64,000 nucleotides of DNA from Mycobacterium sp. E1747 (GCF_001667775.1 NZ_LZJI01000192.1:1-64000); one strand, 5' to 3'; counted from the stretch's first letter, positions 8,838 to 19,446 are shown. Notes: generated by a model from the letters alone, not told the origin. Program-made: numbers and translations.

Positions 8838-9509
8838 ATGCCCACTGCACTCATCACCGGCGCCGGCGGCGGCATCGGTGCCGCGATCGCCACTGCGCTG
8901 GCCCCCACCCACACGCTGCTGCTTGCCGGCCGGCCTTCCGACCGGCTCGACGCCGTCGCGGCGCGGCTCGACGCGACGACCTTCCCGCTGGACCTGACCG
9001 ACCCTTCCGAGATCGAGGCCACCTGCGAGATCGTCGACGAACTCGACGTGCTGGTGCACAACGCAGGCGTGTCCTTCCCCGGTCATGTCGCGGAGTCCAA
9101 CGTGGACGAGTGGCGCGCCACCTTCGCCGTCAATGTGCTTGGGCCGGTGGAACTTACGCTGGTGCTGCTACCGGCCCTGCGGAGCGCCCGCGGGCAGGTG
9201 GTCTTCATCAACTCCGGGGCGGGGCGCAACGTCTCCCCCGGAATGGCCTCCTATTCGGCGAGCAAATTCGCGTTGCGCGCATTCGCCGACTCGCTGCGCG
9301 CCGACGAACCGCAGCTGCGGGTGACCACGGTATATCCCGGCCGCACCGACACCGAAATGCAGCGCGAACTCGTCGCATTCGAGGGCGGCACGTACGACCC
9401 CGCGAAGTTTCTCAAACCGGAAACGGTTGCGGCCGCGGTGGCCAACGTGGTGGCCACTCCCCCAGACGGGCACGTCCACGAGGTCGTGCTGCGGCCCGCA
9501 GGCCGGTGA
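8838..9509 (+). CDS. Short-chain dehydrogenase/reductase
   Basis: 223 residues. NAD(P)-binding TGAGGGIGAAIA at the N-terminus, VHNAG motif, and catalytic Ser (INSGAGRNV) with YSASKFA providing Tyr and Lys. It is short for a classical SDR but complete. TATA-like sequences (tatagac, gtatac) occur just upstream. Ends 12 bp from the convergent leuS stop. Not part of the recalled M. tuberculosis gene order between Rv0041 and Rv0042c. Substrate unknown. Confidence 0.88.
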   Translation: MPTALITGAGGGIGAAIATALAPTHTLLLAGRPSDRLDAVAARLDATTFPLDLTDPSEIEATCEIVDELDVLVHNAGVSFPGHVAESNVDEWRATFAVNVLGPVELTLVLLPALRSARGQVVFINSGAGRNVSPGMASYSASKFALRAFADSLRADEPQLRVTTVYPGRTDTEMQRELVAFEGGTYDPAKFLKPETVAAAVANVVATPPDGHVHEVVLRPAGR

Positions 9510-9521
9510 CAAGGCTATTCG

Positions 9522-12431
9522 CTAGACGACCAGGTTGACCAGTCGGCCCGGGACGACGATCACCTTGCGCGGATGTGCGCCCGCCAGAAAGGCCTGGACC
9601 TTCTCGTCCGACAAGGCCGCGGCTTTCAGGGTGTCTTGGTCGGCGTCGGCGGCAACCACCACGCGCCCCCGCACTTTGCCGTTGACCTGGACGGGGTATT
9701 CGACGCTGTCGTCGACCAGGTAGGCCGGATCGGCTTGAGGGAACGGGCCATGCGCCAGCGACGTGGTGTGGCCCAGTCGCAGCCACAGTTCCTCGGCCAT
9801 ATGCGGGGCCAGTGGCGCCAGCATCAGCACCAGCGGCTCGACCGCCGCGCGCGGCACCGCGTCGCGGTGCTTCTTGGTCAGGTGGTTCGTGTACTCGATG
9901 AGCTTGGCGGCCGCGGTGTTATTCCGCAGCGCCGCATAGTCGTCCGAAACTCCTGTGATGGTACGGTGCAGCGCTCGCAGGGTGTCGGTGTCGAGGTCTT
10001 GGCCGGTCCCATCGACCACCCGGGTGACGCCGGTCTGCTCGTCGACCACCAGCCGCCATACACGTTGCAGGAAGCGGTGCGCCCCGACGACGTCTTTGGT
10101 GGCCCACGGCCGGGAGGCTTCCAGGGGGCCCATCGACATCTCGTACACCCGCAGCGTGTCGGCTCCGTACTCGTCGCAGATTTCGTCGGGCGATATCGAA
10201 TTCTTCAGGCTCTTACCGATTTTGCCGAATTCCTGGAACACCTCGATCTCCCCGCCGGGAGCCCGATAGAAGAAGCGGCCACCCCGTTCGGTCACCTCGT
10301 CGGCCGGGACGTAAGAGCCGCGCGAGTCGGTGTAGGCGAAGGCTTGGATGTAGCCCTGGTTGACCAGGCGACGGTACGGCTCTTTGGAGCTGACGTGTCC
10401 GAGGTCGTACAAGACCTTGTGCCAGAACCGCGCGTACAGCAGGTGCAGCACCGCGTGTTCGGCGCCTCCAACGTACAGGTCGACACCGCCGGGATCCTGC
10501 GGACCGTGCTCGTCGGGCCGCGGACCCATCCAATAGGCTTCGTTCTCCTTGTCGCACAACCGCTCCGAGTTGTACGGATCGGTGTAGCGCAGTTCGTACC
10601 AGGAGCTGCCGGCCCACTGTGGCATCACGTTGGTGTCACGGGTGTAGGGTTGCAGGCCGTCGCCGAGATCCAGTTCGACTTGCACCCATTCGGTGGCCTT
10701 GGCCAGCGGTGGTGACGGCTCGCTGTCCGCGTCGTCGGGGTCGAACAGCACGGGCGAGTAGTCCGGCACATCGGGCAGCTCAACCGGCAGCGCGGCTTCG
10801 TCGAGCGCGTGGGCACGCCCGTCACTGTCGTAGACGATTGGGAACGGCTCACCCCAGTAGCGCTGCCGTGCGAAAAGCCAGTCGCGCAGCTTGAATTCGA
10901 TACGCGCCCAGCCGCGGCCATCCGCCTCCAGGCGAGCGGTGATCGCTTCCTTCGCCGTCGCCACGTCCATCCCGTCGAGGTAGCCGGAATTGACCAGCAC
11001 ACCGTCACCGGGGTAGGCGGCTTCCGAAACATCGCCCCCGGCAATGACTTCCACGATGCGAAGCCCGAACTGGTGGGCGAAGTCCCAGTCGCGCTGATCG
11101 TGACCCGGAACCGCCATGATGGCGCCCGTCCCATAACCGGCCAATACGTAGTCGGCGATGAAGATCGGCACCGGCTCACCGTTGGCTGGGTTGGTCGCGT
11201 AGCTGCCCAGGAAGACGCCGGACTTCTCCTTGCTCTCCTGCCGCTCGAGATCCGACTTCGCCGCGATCGCCTGCCGGTAACCTGCGACGGCGTCCCCCGG
11301 CGTCGCGGCACCGTAGGTCCACCGCGGGTCGGTCGCCTCCGGCCAGCTGGCGGTAACCAGCCCGTCGACCAGGTCATGTTCGGGAGCCAGCACCAGGTAG
11401 GTGGCACCGAACATCGTGTCCGGTCGGGTGGTGAACACTTCGATGTCGACCGTCTGACCGCTGGTGTTACGCGCCGAGAACAGCGCCCGAGTCCCAGTGG
11501 AGCGCCCAATCCAGTTGCGCTGCATGGTTTTGACCGGTTCCGGCCAGTCCAGGAGCTCCAGGTCGTCGAGCAGCCGGTCGGCATAGGCGGTGATCCGCAT
11601 CATCCACTGCCGCAACCGTTTCCGGAACACCGGGAAGTTACCGCGGTCGCTGCGACCGTCGGCGGTCACCTCTTCGTTGGCCAACACCGTGCCCAATCCC
11701 GGACACCAGTTGACCATCGAGTCGGCGCGGTAGACCAGCCTATGGCTGTCGATCACGTCGGCCCGCTCCCCCGTCGACAACGCAGACCATTCGCGTCCGT
11801 CTTCCAGCTGTCTTGCGCCGGAATCGAATTCCGCGATCAAGTCTGCGATCGGTCGGGCCTTGTTGGCCGCAGTGTCGAACCAGGCGTTATAGATCTGCAG
11901 GAAGATCCACTGCGTCCACTTGTAGAACTCGACGTCGGTGGTCGAAAAGCTGCGCCGGCTGTCGTGGCCGAGACCCAGCCGGCCGAGTTGACGGCGGAAG
12001 TTCACGACGTTGGCCTCGGTTCGGATCCGCGGATGCGTGCCGGTCTGCACGGCGTACTGCTCGGCGGGCAACCCGAAGGCATCGAACCCCAACGCATGCA
12101 GAACGTTATGCCCGGTCATCCGGAAGTAGCGGGCGTAGACGTCGGTGGCGATGTAGCCCAGCGGATGGCCGACGTGCAGTCCCTCACCGGAGGGGTAGGG
12201 AAACATGTCCTGCACGAACAACTTGTCAGCGGGAACGGGCGTGCCATCCGTCGGGGCCAAGGATCCGACCGGGTTGGGCACGTTGAACGTGCCGAGCTTC
12301 GCCCAGTTCTCCTGCCACGTTCTTTCGATATCGCCCGCCAGCGCCGCGGTGTAACGAAACGTCGGGGCGTCGGAGTCCGTCTGAACGGCACCGGGGTTGC
12401 TCTCGGCGGCGGTGGTCGGGGATTCGGTCAC
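9522..12431 (-). CDS. leuS: Leucyl-tRNA synthetase
   Basis: 969 residues from GTG 12431 (VTESPTT), which matches the recalled mycobacterial length; upstream in-frame codons lack similarity. Class I synthetase with [17 protein letters not shown] (HIGH motif), the CP1 editing domain containing [18 protein letters not shown], the WAGSSWY segment and KIGKSLKNS (KMSKS equivalent), followed by the anticodon-binding and C-terminal domains. Charges tRNA-Leu. Transcribed away from mtc28. Confidence 0.97.
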   Translation of the reverse strand: MTESPTTAAESNPGAVQTDSDAPTFRYTAALAGDIERTWQENWAKLGTFNVPNPVGSLAPTDGTPVPADKLFVQDMFPYPSGEGLHVGHPLGYIATDVYARYFRMTGHNVLHALGFDAFGLPAEQYAVQTGTHPRIRTEANVVNFRRQLGRLGLGHDSRRSFSTTDVEFYKWTQWIFLQIYNAWFDTAANKARPIADLIAEFDSGARQLEDGREWSALSTGERADVIDSHRLVYRADSMVNWCPGLGTVLANEEVTADGRSDRGNFPVFRKRLRQWMMRITAYADRLLDDLELLDWPEPVKTMQRNWIGRSTGTRALFSARNTSGQTVDIEVFTTRPDTMFGATYLVLAPEHDLVDGLVTASWPEATDPRWTYGAATPGDAVAGYRQAIAAKSDLERQESKEKSGVFLGSYATNPANGEPVPIFIADYVLAGYGTGAIMAVPGHDQRDWDFAHQFGLRIVEVIAGGDVSEAAYPGDGVLVNSGYLDGMDVATAKEAITARLEADGRGWARIEFKLRDWLFARQRYWGEPFPIVYDSDGRAHALDEAALPVELPDVPDYSPVLFDPDDADSEPSPPLAKATEWVQVELDLGDGLQPYTRDTNVMPQWAGSSWYELRYTDPYNSERLCDKENEAYWMGPRPDEHGPQDPGGVDLYVGGAEHAVLHLLYARFWHKVLYDLGHVSSKEPYRRLVNQGYIQAFAYTDSRGSYVPADEVTERGGRFFYRAPGGEIEVFQEFGKIGKSLKNSISPDEICDEYGADTLRVYEMSMGPLEASRPWATKDVVGAHRFLQRVWRLVVDEQTGVTRVVDGTGQDLDTDTLRALHRTITGVSDDYAALRNNTAAAKLIEYTNHLTKKHRDAVPRAAVEPLVLMLAPLAPHMAEELWLRLGHTTSLAHGPFPQADPAYLVDDSVEYPVQVNGKVRGRVVVAADADQDTLKAAALSDEKVQAFLAGAHPRKVIVVPGRLVNLVV

Positions 12432-12614
12432 CTGAACAGGGTATAAGGCAACCCGAGCCCGCCCGCCGGGCCACAGGATGGTCTCGGTTCCGTTGCGCAC
12501 CGATCAGGGGTTCATCCCAGGTCGATTTCGAGCCTATTCACCGGCTTTGACCTGTAGTTACAGTCGGCCTCTGATAAACCTGCTGGCAGTGCGCCATTGG
12601 AAGGACCGAGGCAG
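12432..12614. promoter_or_regulatory. Divergent leuS/mtc28 promoter region
   Basis: 183 bp between the two divergent start codons with no supported gene. A GGAAGGA ribosome site (12599-12605) serves mtc28. No T-box or other leader structure was recognised upstream of leuS. Confidence 0.5.
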
Positions 12615-13784
12615 ATGATTGAGATCGTCCCCGCCCGCCGCGCGCTCTTGGGGGGTATGGCCGCCGGACTGATCGCCATGGCCGTCGCCACGGCCGCCAA
12701 CGCGTCGGCTGACCCCGCGCTTCCCGCGCCATCACCCGCCCCGGCCCTACCGGCTCCGCAGAATGCCACCGTCGCACCGGGGCAGGTGCCCACCAACCGG
12801 TTCGTCGCGACCCCGCCGGCATCGAACCCCGCTGCCTCGCCGACGGGCCCGGTTACGCCGGTCCCCGCAACCGCCGCGCCCGCCCCGGCGGCACCCGCGG
12901 TCGCCCCCGCCACCTCCGGGACGATCCGTGAATACCTGCAGTCGAACGGGGTCAAGCTCGAGGCGCAGAAGCCCGACGGGCTCAAGGCGCTCGACATCAC
13001 CCTGCCGGTGCCCGCCCGCTGGACCCAGGTTCCGGACCCCAATGTGCCCGACGCGTTCGCGGTGATCGCCGACCGCCAAGGCAGCAGCATCTACACCTCG
13101 AATGCCCAGGTGGTGGTGTACAAGCTGGTCGGCAACTTCGATCCCCGCGAGGCGATCAGCCACGGCTACGTCGACAGCCAGAAGCTGTTGGCCTGGCAAC
13201 CCACCAACGCCTCGATGGCCGATTTCGGCGGGTTCCCGTCGTCGATAGTTGAAGGCACCTACCGCGACGGCGACATGACGCTGAACACCTCGCGGCGCCA
13301 CGTCATCGCCACCTCCGGCCACGACAAGTACCTGGTGTCGCTCGCGGTGACAACCGATCGTGCGGTGGCCGTCGCCGACGCGCCCGCCACCGACGCCATC
13401 GTCAACGGTTTCCGGGTGACCGTTCCGGGCGCCCCGGTCCCCGCGCCGGTCCAGAGTCCCGCTGCCTCGCCGGTCGGGCTGGCGCCGGCCCCGGTCGCAC
13501 AGCTGCCCCCGGTTGCGCAAGTTCCGGCCACCGCTCCGGTCGCGCAAGTTCCGGCCACCGCTCCGGTCGCGCAAGCTCCGGCCACCGCGCCGGTCGGGCA
13601 GGTACCGGTTACCGCGCCGCTCGGGCAGGCGCCAGCCGTGGCTCCGCTGCGGCAGACATCGGCGACGGCGCCGACCGGCCTGCCGGTACAGGCGCCCATG
13701 CCGAGCCGCCAGCCCGCGCCGAACCTGCTGACCCTGGTTCCGGGCCTGCCGCCCCTGCCCAATTTCTCGTTCCTGCAGCACTAG
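12615..13784 (+). CDS. mtc28: Secreted proline-rich antigen Mtc28
   Basis: 389 residues from ATG 12615. Signal peptide with hydrophobic core [20 protein letters not shown] and cleavage after ASA. A Pro/Ala-rich linker, then the conserved LpqN/LpqT-like domain (about residues 105-275: [44 protein letters not shown]), then a C-terminal 9-residue tandem repeat. The recalled M. tuberculosis protein is about 310 residues, so much of the extra length is the repeat tail. Cell-wall or secreted location; function unknown. Confidence 0.9.
   Translation: MIEIVPARRALLGGMAAGLIAMAVATAANASADPALPAPSPAPALPAPQNATVAPGQVPTNRFVATPPASNPAASPTGPVTPVPATAAPAPAAPAVAPATSGTIREYLQSNGVKLEAQKPDGLKALDITLPVPARWTQVPDPNVPDAFAVIADRQGSSIYTSNAQVVVYKLVGNFDPREAISHGYVDSQKLLAWQPTNASMADFGGFPSSIVEGTYRDGDMTLNTSRRHVIATSGHDKYLVSLAVTTDRAVAVADAPATDAIVNGFRVTVPGAPVPAPVQSPAASPVGLAPAPVAQLPPVAQVPATAPVAQVPATAPVAQAPATAPVGQVPVTAPLGQAPAVAPLRQTSATAPTGLPVQAPMPSRQPAPNLLTLVPGLPPLPNFSFLQH
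13512..13673 (+). repeat. Six 27-bp tandem repeats in mtc28 (unit VAQVPATAP)
   Basis: Six consecutive 27-bp units encode variants of VAQVPATAP. The first two differ at a single base (third position) and later ones drift. In-frame copy changes would alter protein length without frameshift. Confidence 0.9.
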
Positions 13785-13849
13785 GGCGGTGCCGCGGCTC
13801 CGCTGGAGCCCACTGAGCGGACCGGCCGTCGGGCTCGTATTGTGAGGCC

Positions 13850-14191
13850 ATGCTGATTGCGGGGGTGGTGTGCATGTGCGCGGCGGTGGCTTCGGCCGGG
13901 TTCGGAACATGGTCACTGGCACGCGGCCAAAATGCCGATCCGACCGCGTTGGCGCTACGGTCGGTGGCCCCGGCACAACTGGCCGCGTCGATCATGCTGG
14001 CGGCCGGTGGGGTGGTGGCGCTGGCAGCCCCGCCGCACACCGCACTGGTGGTGTTGATCGTCTGCGTCGTCGGTGCCTTCGGAACGCTGGCCGCCGGGTC
14101 GTGGCAGAGCGCGCGCTTCGCGCTGCAGCAGGAAGCGGCGGCGCCGGCCTGCACGGGTGCCTGCTCCGGCTGCACGCAGTCCTGCCACTGA
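13850..14191 (+). CDS. Small two-helix membrane protein with Cys-rich tail (Rv0039c homologue)
   Basis: 113 residues. Predicted membrane helices at about 1-20 (MLIAGVVCMCAAVASAGFG), 45-65 (APAQLAASIMLAAGGVVALA) and 70-90. The last 17 residues carry a cysteine cluster, CTGACSGCTQSCH, that looks like a metal- or thiol-reactive motif. No known function. Same strand as mtc28, 65 bp downstream. Confidence 0.75.
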   Translation: MLIAGVVCMCAAVASAGFGTWSLARGQNADPTALALRSVAPAQLAASIMLAAGGVVALAAPPHTALVVLIVCVVGAFGTLAAGSWQSARFALQQEAAAPACTGACSGCTQSCH

Positions 14192-14222
14192 GCCAGCGGG
14201 GTGGGCCCCCGGGGGAGGGGCG

Positions 14223-14831
14223 TTAGTTGCGGCTCAGGTCGATCGGATGGGTCGCCAGCAACGACAGCGGCAGCGGCTGGCGTCGCAGCACCTGCCCCCA
14301 CAGGTCGGACCTCGCCCCGAAGAGAACGTCAGATGGCAACGCCGACAAGACAATCCAGTCGTCACGTTCGATCTCGCCTTCGAGCTGACCGATCGTCCAG
14401 CCGGAGTAGCCGGCGAAGATTCGTACCCCCTCCACCACCGGCGCGATCGTGTCGGGGTCGGCATCGAGATCGACCATCACCACCCGGCCGGCCACGTGCC
14501 GCAGGCCGACCACGCCCTGCGGGTCGGCGCCAACCCGCAGTGTCGCCAGGCACAGGGCCGCGTCACGCTTCACCGGGCCGCCGATGAACATCGTCTTCGG
14601 CTTGGCCGCCAATTTTGTCCACTGCGGCAGCACGTTGTACACCGCCGTTTCGCTGGCGCGGTTGAGCACTACCCCTAAGGTGCCACCGTCGTTGTGCTCG
14701 ACGATGTAGATCACGCTGCGCCGAAACGTCGGCTCGAAAAGATCGGTGTTGGCAAGCAGCAACGTACCCGCGCGGACCCGCTGCGCGGCCGGCGCGACAT
14801 AGTCCTCTGGATCCTCGGGCGGCGGCACCAC
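14223..14831 (-). CDS. YqgE/AlgH family protein (Rv0038 homologue)
   Basis: 202 residues with family signatures [43 protein letters not shown] and [14 protein letters not shown]. Conserved, of unknown biochemical role. Stop is 31 bp from the convergent upstream gene. Start ATG 14831. Confidence 0.93.
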   Translation of the reverse strand: MVPPPEDPEDYVAPAAQRVRAGTLLLANTDLFEPTFRRSVIYIVEHNDGGTLGVVLNRASETAVYNVLPQWTKLAAKPKTMFIGGPVKRDAALCLATLRVGADPQGVVGLRHVAGRVVMVDLDADPDTIAPVVEGVRIFAGYSGWTIGQLEGEIERDDWIVLSALPSDVLFGARSDLWGQVLRRQPLPLSLLATHPIDLSRN

Positions 14832-14916
14832 ACCATCATCGCATCCAGCACTTGCCGCCCGGGCGAATCAAGCGCGGGACGTAAATATTTGTACTGTTGG
14901 AGGGTCGGCTCGAGCC

Positions 14917-16290
14917 GTGACGAGCTTGCTAGCCCCAATCGTGGAAGTCGGTTTCGTGATCCAATCCCGGATGCACTCAAGCGCACCCGTCGAAATCTGG
15001 CGGTCGGTGCGCAGTTTGCCGGACTTCTGGCGGCTGCTCCAGGTGCGCATGGCGAGTCAGTTCGGCGACGGGCTGTTCCAGGCGGGTCTGGCCGGGGCCT
15101 TGTTGTTCAATCCGGACCGCGCCGCCGATCCGATGGCCATCGCGCGGGCGTTCACCGTGCTGTTCTTGCCTTACTCGCTGTTAGGTCCGTTCGCCGGCGC
15201 CCTGATGGACCGTTGGGACCGCCGACTGGTGATCGTCGGCGCCAACGCCGGCCGCCTCATCCTGATCGCCGCGATCGGCACAATCCTGGCGGTCCGAGCC
15301 GGCGACCTGCCGCTGCTGTTGGGCGCACTGCTCGCCAACGGCCTGGCCCGATTCGTCGGCTCCGGGCTGTCGGCGTCCTTGCCGCACGTCGTGCCGCGCG
15401 AACAGGTCGTGACGATGAACGCCGTGGCCAACGCGTCGGGAGCCATCGCCGCATTTATCGGCGCCAACTTCATGCTCGTGCCCCGGTTGGTGTTCGGCGC
15501 CGGGGACACAGGCGCCTCGGCGATCATCTTTCTCACCGGCGTCCCCATCGCCACCGCCTTGCTGCTGACCTTGCGGTTCGGCTCCCGCGTGCTGGGGCCA
15601 GACGACACCAAGAGGGCGATCCATGGACCGGTCTTCTATGCCGTGATCACCGGCTGGTTGCACGGCGCGCGCACGGTGGCGCAGCGGCCCACGGTCGCGG
15701 CCACCCTGTCCGGGTTGGCCGCCCACCGCATGGCGATCGGGATCAACTCGCTGCTGGTGTTGCTGCTGGTGCACCACATGAGAGACCCGCAGGCCGGGGG
15801 ATTGGGCACCGCGCTGGTGTTCTTCGGGGCAGCCGGCCTCGGGGCGTTTCTGGCCAACGTGCTGACTCCGCCGGCGGTCCGGAGGTGGGGGCGCTACGCG
15901 ACGGTGAACGGTGCGCTCGCGGCGTCGGCGACCATCGAGGTTGCGGGTGCGGGGTTGCTGCTGCCGGTGATGGCGGTGTGCGGGTTCTTTCTGGGTGTGA
16001 CCGGGCAGATGGTCAAACTGTGCGCCGATTCTGCGATGCAGATGGACGTCGATGACGCCCTGCGCGGGCACGTGTTCGCGGTGCAGGACGCGCTGTTCTG
16101 GGTCGCGTTCATCGCCTCCATCACGGTGGCCGCGGCGCTGATTCCCGGCGACGGGCACGCGCCGGCGTTCGCCTTGTTCGGCTCGGGGCTTTACCTGGCC
16201 GGACTGGCCACGCACAGTTTCCTGGGACGGCGCGGCGACCAGGCGAATAATCGTTCCCCGGCGGTGGCGACCGACGAGCGGAGGCAGTGA
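14917..16290 (+). CDS. Major facilitator superfamily transporter (Rv0037c homologue)
   Basis: 457 residues with about 11-12 hydrophobic helices. The MFS loop [19 protein letters not shown] lies between helices 2 and 3, and there is a long central loop at about 205-250. Resembles multidrug-type exporters; substrate unknown. GTG 14917 is the longest start. Its TGA overlaps the next ATG by one base (TGATG), so the two are translationally coupled. Confidence 0.87.
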   Translation: MTSLLAPIVEVGFVIQSRMHSSAPVEIWRSVRSLPDFWRLLQVRMASQFGDGLFQAGLAGALLFNPDRAADPMAIARAFTVLFLPYSLLGPFAGALMDRWDRRLVIVGANAGRLILIAAIGTILAVRAGDLPLLLGALLANGLARFVGSGLSASLPHVVPREQVVTMNAVANASGAIAAFIGANFMLVPRLVFGAGDTGASAIIFLTGVPIATALLLTLRFGSRVLGPDDTKRAIHGPVFYAVITGWLHGARTVAQRPTVAATLSGLAAHRMAIGINSLLVLLLVHHMRDPQAGGLGTALVFFGAAGLGAFLANVLTPPAVRRWGRYATVNGALAASATIEVAGAGLLLPVMAVCGFFLGVTGQMVKLCADSAMQMDVDDALRGHVFAVQDALFWVAFIASITVAAALIPGDGHAPAFALFGSGLYLAGLATHSFLGRRGDQANNRSPAVATDERRQ

Positions 16291-17063
16291 TGGCAGGTCC
16301 CGAATCGATTGTTGCCGACCTTCGCGCTGAGAGCGACGGCCTCGATGCCCTGGTCGCGCCGCTCTCGGCCGACCGCTGGGCCGACCCGACGCCCGCGCCG
16401 GGATGGTCCATCGCCCACCAGATCGGCCACCTGTTGTGGACCGACCGCGTCGCGCTGACCTCGGTAACCGACGAGGCCGGGTTTGCCGACGTGCTCAAGG
16501 CCGCGGCCGCCGACCCGACGGGCTTGGTCGACGCGGGCGCCGACGAACTGGCCGCTCTGCCGCCGACCGAACTGCTCGCCGACTGGCGGGCCACCCGTGG
16601 CCGGCTGCACGAGGCGCTGCTGCAGGTGCCCGCCGAACGCAAACTTCCCTGGTTCGGACCGCCGATGAGCGCAGCCTCGATGGCTACCGCGCGGCTGATG
16701 GAGACGTGGGCTCACGGGCTGGACGTTGCCGACGCATTGGGGATCAAACGGGCCGCCACCGATCGGCTGCGGTCGATTGCCCACCTGGGAGTGCGCACCC
16801 GCGACTACGCCTTCTCCGTCAACAACCTGCCCGCCCCTGCCGAGCCCTTCCTGGTCGAGTTGCGCGGACCCGGTGGTGACACCTGGACCTGGGGACCGCC
16901 TAACGCGACGCAGCGGGTCACCGGTTCGGCCGAGGATTTCTGTTACTTGGTCACGCAGCGGCGCCCGCTCGGCGCCCTCGACATCACCGCGGATGGGCCC
17001 GACGCGCAGCGTTGGCTGGAGATCGCACAAGCCTTCGCCGGCCCGCCCGGCGCCGGTCGATGA
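16290..17063 (+). CDS. DinB/mycothiol-dependent maleylpyruvate isomerase-like protein (Rv0036c homologue)
   Basis: 257 residues from ATG 16290. N-terminal four-helix DinB/MDMPI domain: [28 protein letters not shown], then a helix with [15 protein letters not shown] that supplies the second metal ligand. The C-terminal MDMPI-type domain starts at about 170. Likely a thiol (mycothiol)-linked metalloenzyme; substrate unknown. Coupled to the MFS gene. Confidence 0.85.
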   Translation: MAGPESIVADLRAESDGLDALVAPLSADRWADPTPAPGWSIAHQIGHLLWTDRVALTSVTDEAGFADVLKAAAADPTGLVDAGADELAALPPTELLADWRATRGRLHEALLQVPAERKLPWFGPPMSAASMATARLMETWAHGLDVADALGIKRAATDRLRSIAHLGVRTRDYAFSVNNLPAPAEPFLVELRGPGGDTWTWGPPNATQRVTGSAEDFCYLVTQRRPLGALDITADGPDAQRWLEIAQAFAGPPGAGR

Positions 17064-17128
17064 GCGCGCGTGCGCGCGAAGAGAGCCGGCGCCCATCCGA
17101 CACACGCGCCGGTCGATGAGCGCGCGTG
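17050..17128. repeat. 23-bp direct repeat (17050-17072 and 17106-17128)
   Basis: Two identical 23-bp copies beginning gcgccggtcgatgagcgcg, start to start 56 bp. The first copy contains the stop codon of the DinB-like gene. They lie where M. tuberculosis carries an extra gene block (recalled as bioF2 to fadD34). Confidence 0.9.
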
Positions 17129-17133
17129 GTCGG

Positions 17134-17457
17134 TTACTGAAGTGGGCCACCGTAACTCGCCTGATTCTCGGCCTCGGCCTCTTCCCGTAGCGCCGAGATC
17201 GCGAGGTTCAGCCGGTCGGCCAGCTCCCCGTGCGCATATGCGGTCATCACGCCGGGATGCAGAGTCAGCTTGAGCAGCCGACCGTCAGCATTGGCCACCG
17301 CATAGATATCACCGAGGTCGACGCTGTAGGTGACGGCCTCAGCCTGGGCCACGAGGGCTTCCCACTTGTCGGCCGCTTCGCTCAATTCGCGAAGAACTGA
17401 TTCGACGAGGTCCTTGTCGCTTAGATTCGCGCGACCGCCCGAATCCGACACGATCAC
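17134..17457 (-). CDS. YbaB/EbfC-like small protein (Rv0030 homologue)
   Basis: 107 residues. A helix with ESVLRELSEAADKWEALVAQAEAV is followed by a beta segment and ADGRLLKLTLHPGVMTAYAHGELADRLNLAISALREEAEAEN, the layout of YbaB-like proteins that accompany mycobacterial type VII secretion genes. A family assignment from pattern only. Last gene of a minus-strand series running from 23833; 66 bp after the large upstream gene. Confidence 0.7.
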   Translation of the reverse strand: MIVSDSGGRANLSDKDLVESVLRELSEAADKWEALVAQAEAVTYSVDLGDIYAVANADGRLLKLTLHPGVMTAYAHGELADRLNLAISALREEAEAENQASYGGPLQ

Positions 17458-17523
17458 AGTATGTCGAGCCGTCTAACCAGCGTCAATTCAAACTCGCAGG
17501 TCGCGGAACACCCCACGGCGGTG

Positions 17524-19446
17524 CTATGCGGCGAGTTTCTGGTACCAGGCGAGGTGATAATTCGCCGATACCGGGTCTGCGCTCGCGATGCCTTCGGTTG
17601 CGGCCATCAACAGACACTTGAGTAAAAGGGCCGTGTTCACAGACGGGTACTGGACCAAGAGCTGGTAGCGCGCCGTATCCAGGTGCACCCGCAACACGTC
17701 GACCTCCTGGTCGATGATGACGGCTTCCGCGGCAGCGGCGTCCGCCAGCCGCTGCACAATGCGGGGGAGTCCTTCGAACCGGCGCGTGGTCTGGCTCAGC
17801 ACCGTGCTCAAGTCCTCGATCGCCGGCAGTTTCCGCGCTTCCACCGACGACTTCGTCGTGCTGAAGTCCGCCGAGCGCCGCAGCGAATCACCGGGGGAAT
17901 AGGTCACCACGCGCGCGGCGTCACCGATCAACGCGGCGACCCTGCCGGTGCGACGCTCGGGTTCCAATAGCCGCACGCCCGCCGGAAGGTTGATACCCGC
18001 CGGTATCCAGCCGTGGGCCAAGTCGGTTACCAGCACGGTCGTGCCGTCCGGAAGGTCGCCGACAGCCCAATTCAGCCGCGGCTCCTGGCGCACCACGAAC
18101 TCGAGGAGGCGATTCAGCCGGTCGGCATCGAAAACCGGTGTGGTGCCGATCTTTTCGCGGGGCTGTGGGGTGGGCTCCGGCTCATCGCGCGCGGCGACGG
18201 GCTGGTTGGCGATCGTGTGATGGCGCCCGCTGTCTGCTGCTTCGTCGACGACGGGCTCGGCTTCGGTGATCGCCGGGATGACCCGGGTCTCCTTCATCGA
18301 CGCCGACGGTGCGGTGGCGGCGCGCTCCGGCTCCTGGGCCGGCTGCTCCTCCTCCGGCGCCGTCGCCGGCTCCTCCACGTCGACCTGGAGGCGGCCGTCG
18401 CCTACCGGCTCCCACTCGGTCGCCGGGGTGGTGTCGATCGGCTGCTCGACGACCGGCTCGACGTCGGTGAACGCGGGAATGGCCTGCGTCTGTTCCGTCG
18501 AACCGGGCGCTGCTTCGTTGTCATCGAAATGGTGGCGGCCTGGGCCGTCGCGGAGGGGTGGGGGCTCCCAGTCCGCCGCGGGGTCGCGCTCAACCGGCCG
18601 CTCGACGACCGGCTCGACTTCGGTGAACGCGGGGATGATCTGCGTCTCCTCGTTCGCGGTCATCGCGGCGTCGGTGTCCGGAGCCCCTACCGGCTCCGCC
18701 TGGTCCGGTACCTGCTCCTGCTCCCGCTGGCGATCGCCGGGCACGGACGGCCGACCGGGCTCCACACGCTCGGCCCGCGGTTCGATGACATGCTCTGGTT
18801 CCGTCACACTCGGGATGACCTGCGTCGCCTCCATATCGGGCGCCTCTGGGCCGGCGGCGACCTCCGCGCCGATCTCTCGTGCAGGCGTCTCGTATGGCGA
18901 CCCGGGGTTGACCGGCTCGGGGTCCGGCACGACGGGAGCCGGCTTGTCGACCCGCCAGCGCGGCTTACGCGTGGTCCTGGTGGGCGCTTCGGAAGGTCTG
19001 GCGCCGCTCACCGCAGGAATGATTCGGGTCTGCTCCATGCCCGGTGCCGGCGGTTCGGCCGGCGGCCGGCGTGGATATCCGGCGCTCACCACGCTCTTCG
19101 CCGCGTGCAGCTGACGCATCGTCGACTCGACTCGCCGCACGGCGCGGCCACGCGCTTCATCGATGACGCGGGTTTCTTCCGCCTGGCGGGCCAAGTCAGC
19201 CAACCCGGCACGCTTGATCATCTTCAGCTGCTCGTTCGCGCCGTCGGCGATCCGCTGCAAGTCCGCTTTGAGATACTCTGCGGGCGTGGCGTTTTCGGCG
19301 GTTATCGTCGAGAGCTCGGCAGGCCAGAGCCCACCGATCACCCATGGGGTGCAATCGATGGGAGAGCTGAAAGCCGGCATCGCCAGTGATTCCCGGGTAG
19401 CTCTCCGGAGGCGCTGACGCGCCGTCATCCGACCGAAGATCGCCAC
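17524..19446 (-). CDS. Rv0029-like protein with expanded repeat region
   Basis: 640 residues from GTG 19446; the recalled M. tuberculosis Rv0029 is about 365. N-terminal conserved part at about 1-125 (MPAFSSPIDCTPWVIGGLWPAE, helix of DLQRIADGANEQLKMIKRAG). C-terminal conserved domain at about 425-640 (DADRLNRLLEFVVRQEPRLNWAVGD, TVLVTDLAHGWIPAGINLP, ending in the helical SVNTALLLKCLLMAATEGI), of the DUF5631/DUF5632 kind seen in ESX-associated proteins (recalled). The middle 280 residues are acidic, Pro/Glu-rich and hold five degenerate repeats. Probably interacts with secretion partners. Confidence 0.8.
   Translation of the reverse strand: MAIFGRMTARQRLRRATRESLAMPAFSSPIDCTPWVIGGLWPAELSTITAENATPAEYLKADLQRIADGANEQLKMIKRAGLADLARQAEETRVIDEARGRAVRRVESTMRQLHAAKSVVSAGYPRRPPAEPPAPGMEQTRIIPAVSGARPSEAPTRTTRKPRWRVDKPAPVVPDPEPVNPGSPYETPAREIGAEVAAGPEAPDMEATQVIPSVTEPEHVIEPRAERVEPGRPSVPGDRQREQEQVPDQAEPVGAPDTDAAMTANEETQIIPAFTEVEPVVERPVERDPAADWEPPPLRDGPGRHHFDDNEAAPGSTEQTQAIPAFTDVEPVVEQPIDTTPATEWEPVGDGRLQVDVEEPATAPEEEQPAQEPERAATAPSASMKETRVIPAITEAEPVVDEAADSGRHHTIANQPVAARDEPEPTPQPREKIGTTPVFDADRLNRLLEFVVRQEPRLNWAVGDLPDGTTVLVTDLAHGWIPAGINLPAGVRLLEPERRTGRVAALIGDAARVVTYSPGDSLRRSADFSTTKSSVEARKLPAIEDLSTVLSQTTRRFEGLPRIVQRLADAAAAEAVIIDQEVDVLRVHLDTARYQLLVQYPSVNTALLLKCLLMAATEGIASADPVSANYHLAWYQKLAA
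18249..19044 (-). repeat. Five degenerate repeats in the Rv0029-like protein
   Basis: The motif M/T/N-E-x-T-R/Q-x-IP-x-x-T-E/D-x-EPVVE recurs as MEQTRIIPAVSG, MEATQVIPSVTEPEHVIEP, NEETQIIPAFTEVEPVVER, TEQTQAIPAFTDVEPVVEQ and MKETRVIPAITEAEPVVDE, spaced about 50-65 residues. Linkers are acidic and proline-rich. Boundaries approximate. Confidence 0.85.

Noticed and set aside
10809..12446. 545-codon plus-strand frame inside leuS
   Set aside because: Antisense to leucyl-tRNA synthetase; low-complexity basic translation.
12432..12500. Upstream extension of leuS
   Set aside because: GTG 12431 gives exactly the usual 969 residues; the extra 23 residues are not family-like.
18013..19389. 458-codon plus-strand frame opposite the Rv0029-like gene
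   Set aside because: Antisense shadow; its repeated pattern mirrors the repeats of the real gene.
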